Of a stretch of DNA of 5,888 nt, positions 5,777 to 5,888 are shown in pieces. The DNA is from an uncultured Succinivibrio sp. Its GTDB lineage: Bacteria > Pseudomonadota > Gammaproteobacteria > Enterobacterales > Succinivibrionaceae. Under the pieces are notes generated by a model that saw nothing but the letters and a program-made list of their open reading frames with translations, ran no database searches and was not told the origin of the DNA. How positions within the stretch are numbered: position 1 is the stretch's first letter; every line of letters begins with the position of its first letter. The stretch lies in the NCBI GenBank assembly GCA_902772715.1, contig CACYBT010000211.1, positions 1-5,888 of the forward strand, in the 5' to 3' direction. A program made the position numbers and the translations under genes.

Positions 5777-5824
5777 ATCAAATTGATGTTTTGAGGTAGA
5801 GACTTCCAGTCTCAATTTGATGTT
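5777..5824. repeat. Pair of 13-base repeats with palindromic cores, able to form a nested hairpin
   Basis: TCAAATTGATGTT (5778-5790) and TCAATTTGATGTT (5812-5824) differ at one base and lie 34 bases apart. Their 9-base cores are reverse complements, so 5777-5786 can also pair with 5812-5821 over 10 bp. Between them GAGACT (5799-5804) and AGTCTC (5808-5813) form a second stem. The element overlaps the last codons and stop of the right-edge frame. Confidence 0.5.
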
Positions 5825-5888
5825 GGTATTTCCTAATTCTAGCCTCCCGTCGCAGTGTCTTTTTATTCTTGGATCCTTTTGGTCTGCC
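5778..5888 (-). CDS. C-terminal part of an AT-hook-like basic protein, possibly transposase-related (partial)
   Basis: A minus-strand frame is open from the right edge to a TGA at 5780-5778, giving 36 residues that begin GRPKGSKNKK and continue TLRREARIRK before ending LYLKTSI. GRPKGSKNK is an AT-hook-type minor-groove binding motif and is familiar to me from bacterial transposases and other small DNA-binding proteins; that link is from memory. The strongly basic, non-random residue choice is the support for coding. If the motif is near the N terminus of its protein, the stop 26 residues later would be a truncation; if near the C terminus, the gene is intact. The adjacent frame is also open from the edge to a TAA at 5719-5717, so a frameshifted remnant is possible. 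The start and most of the gene are outside the window. Confidence 0.45.
   Translation of the reverse strand, partial: GRPKGSKNKKTLRREARIRKYQHQIETGSLYLKTSI

Larger units (their letters stand above)
5413..5777. other. AT-rich intergenic stretch with several inverted repeats, no convincing gene
   Basis: Between coaA and the right-edge frame there is about 365 bases with no gene I can support. It holds the coaA promoter and palindrome, two hairpins followed by T runs on opposite strands (5580-5605 plus; 5553-5536 minus), an A/T palindrome inside an ACAG/CTGT pair (5664-5687), AAGGTT/AACCTT (5708-5731) and CTAGCA/TGCTAG (5739-5755). A 65-codon minus-strand frame (5548-5745) has no ribosome site and no recognisable motif. 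TGACAG occurs three times (5451, 5513, 5662). The stretch could be decayed mobile-element DNA or simply a long divergent spacer. Confidence 0.6.

Noticed and set aside
1..5888. CRISPR array, prophage or defence genes
   Set aside because: No regularly spaced repeats and no such proteins; the genes present are core metabolism and cell wall genes.

Overview
The window looks like a piece of chromosome from an AT-rich gammaproteobacterium. The main evidence is the run murB > birA > < coaA, which is the E. coli order and orientation. The MetA, MurA, MurB, BirA and CoaA proteins also align nearly end to end with their E. coli counterparts as I remember them. The base composition is far more AT-rich than E. 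coli, with long T and A runs, so a low-GC lineage such as the Succinivibrionaceae is a reasonable guess, but that is inference and not shown by the sequence.

Layout from left to right: the 3' part of a tRNA-Asp(GTC) gene with its own terminator (1-87); a leader with a good sigma70-type promoter (131-159); metA, homoserine O-acyltransferase (239-1156); a short gap with a weak terminator and an extended -10 promoter (1157-1227); a tightly packed plus-strand unit murA (1228-2508), murB (2512-3510) and birA (3495-4448); then coaA on the minus strand (4453-5412), converging on birA with only 4 bases between the stop codons. From 5413 to about 5777 there is non-coding, very AT-rich DNA with several inverted repeats. 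At the right edge a minus-strand reading frame enters the window (5888 to 5778) and ends with an AT-hook-like basic motif; it may be the end, or a broken piece, of a transposase-type gene.

The genes are housekeeping. MurA and MurB carry out the two consecutive steps that turn UDP-GlcNAc into UDP-MurNAc for peptidoglycan. BirA attaches biotin to the acetyl-CoA carboxylase carrier protein. CoaA is the first step from pantothenate to coenzyme A. MetA commits homoserine to methionine using an acyl-CoA. Apart from the two Mur steps, the cofactor theme (biotin, CoA, acyl-CoA) is probably a by-product of conserved gene order rather than a pathway.

I see no convincing new multi-gene system. The points worth a second look are: an Asp at the MetA position that decides succinyl versus acetyl donor; a BirA whose DNA-binding domain keeps its length but has lost the usual recognition residues, together with a changed Asn in the biotin site; the joining of murA to murB-birA; and the repeat-rich right end with its AT-hook frame.
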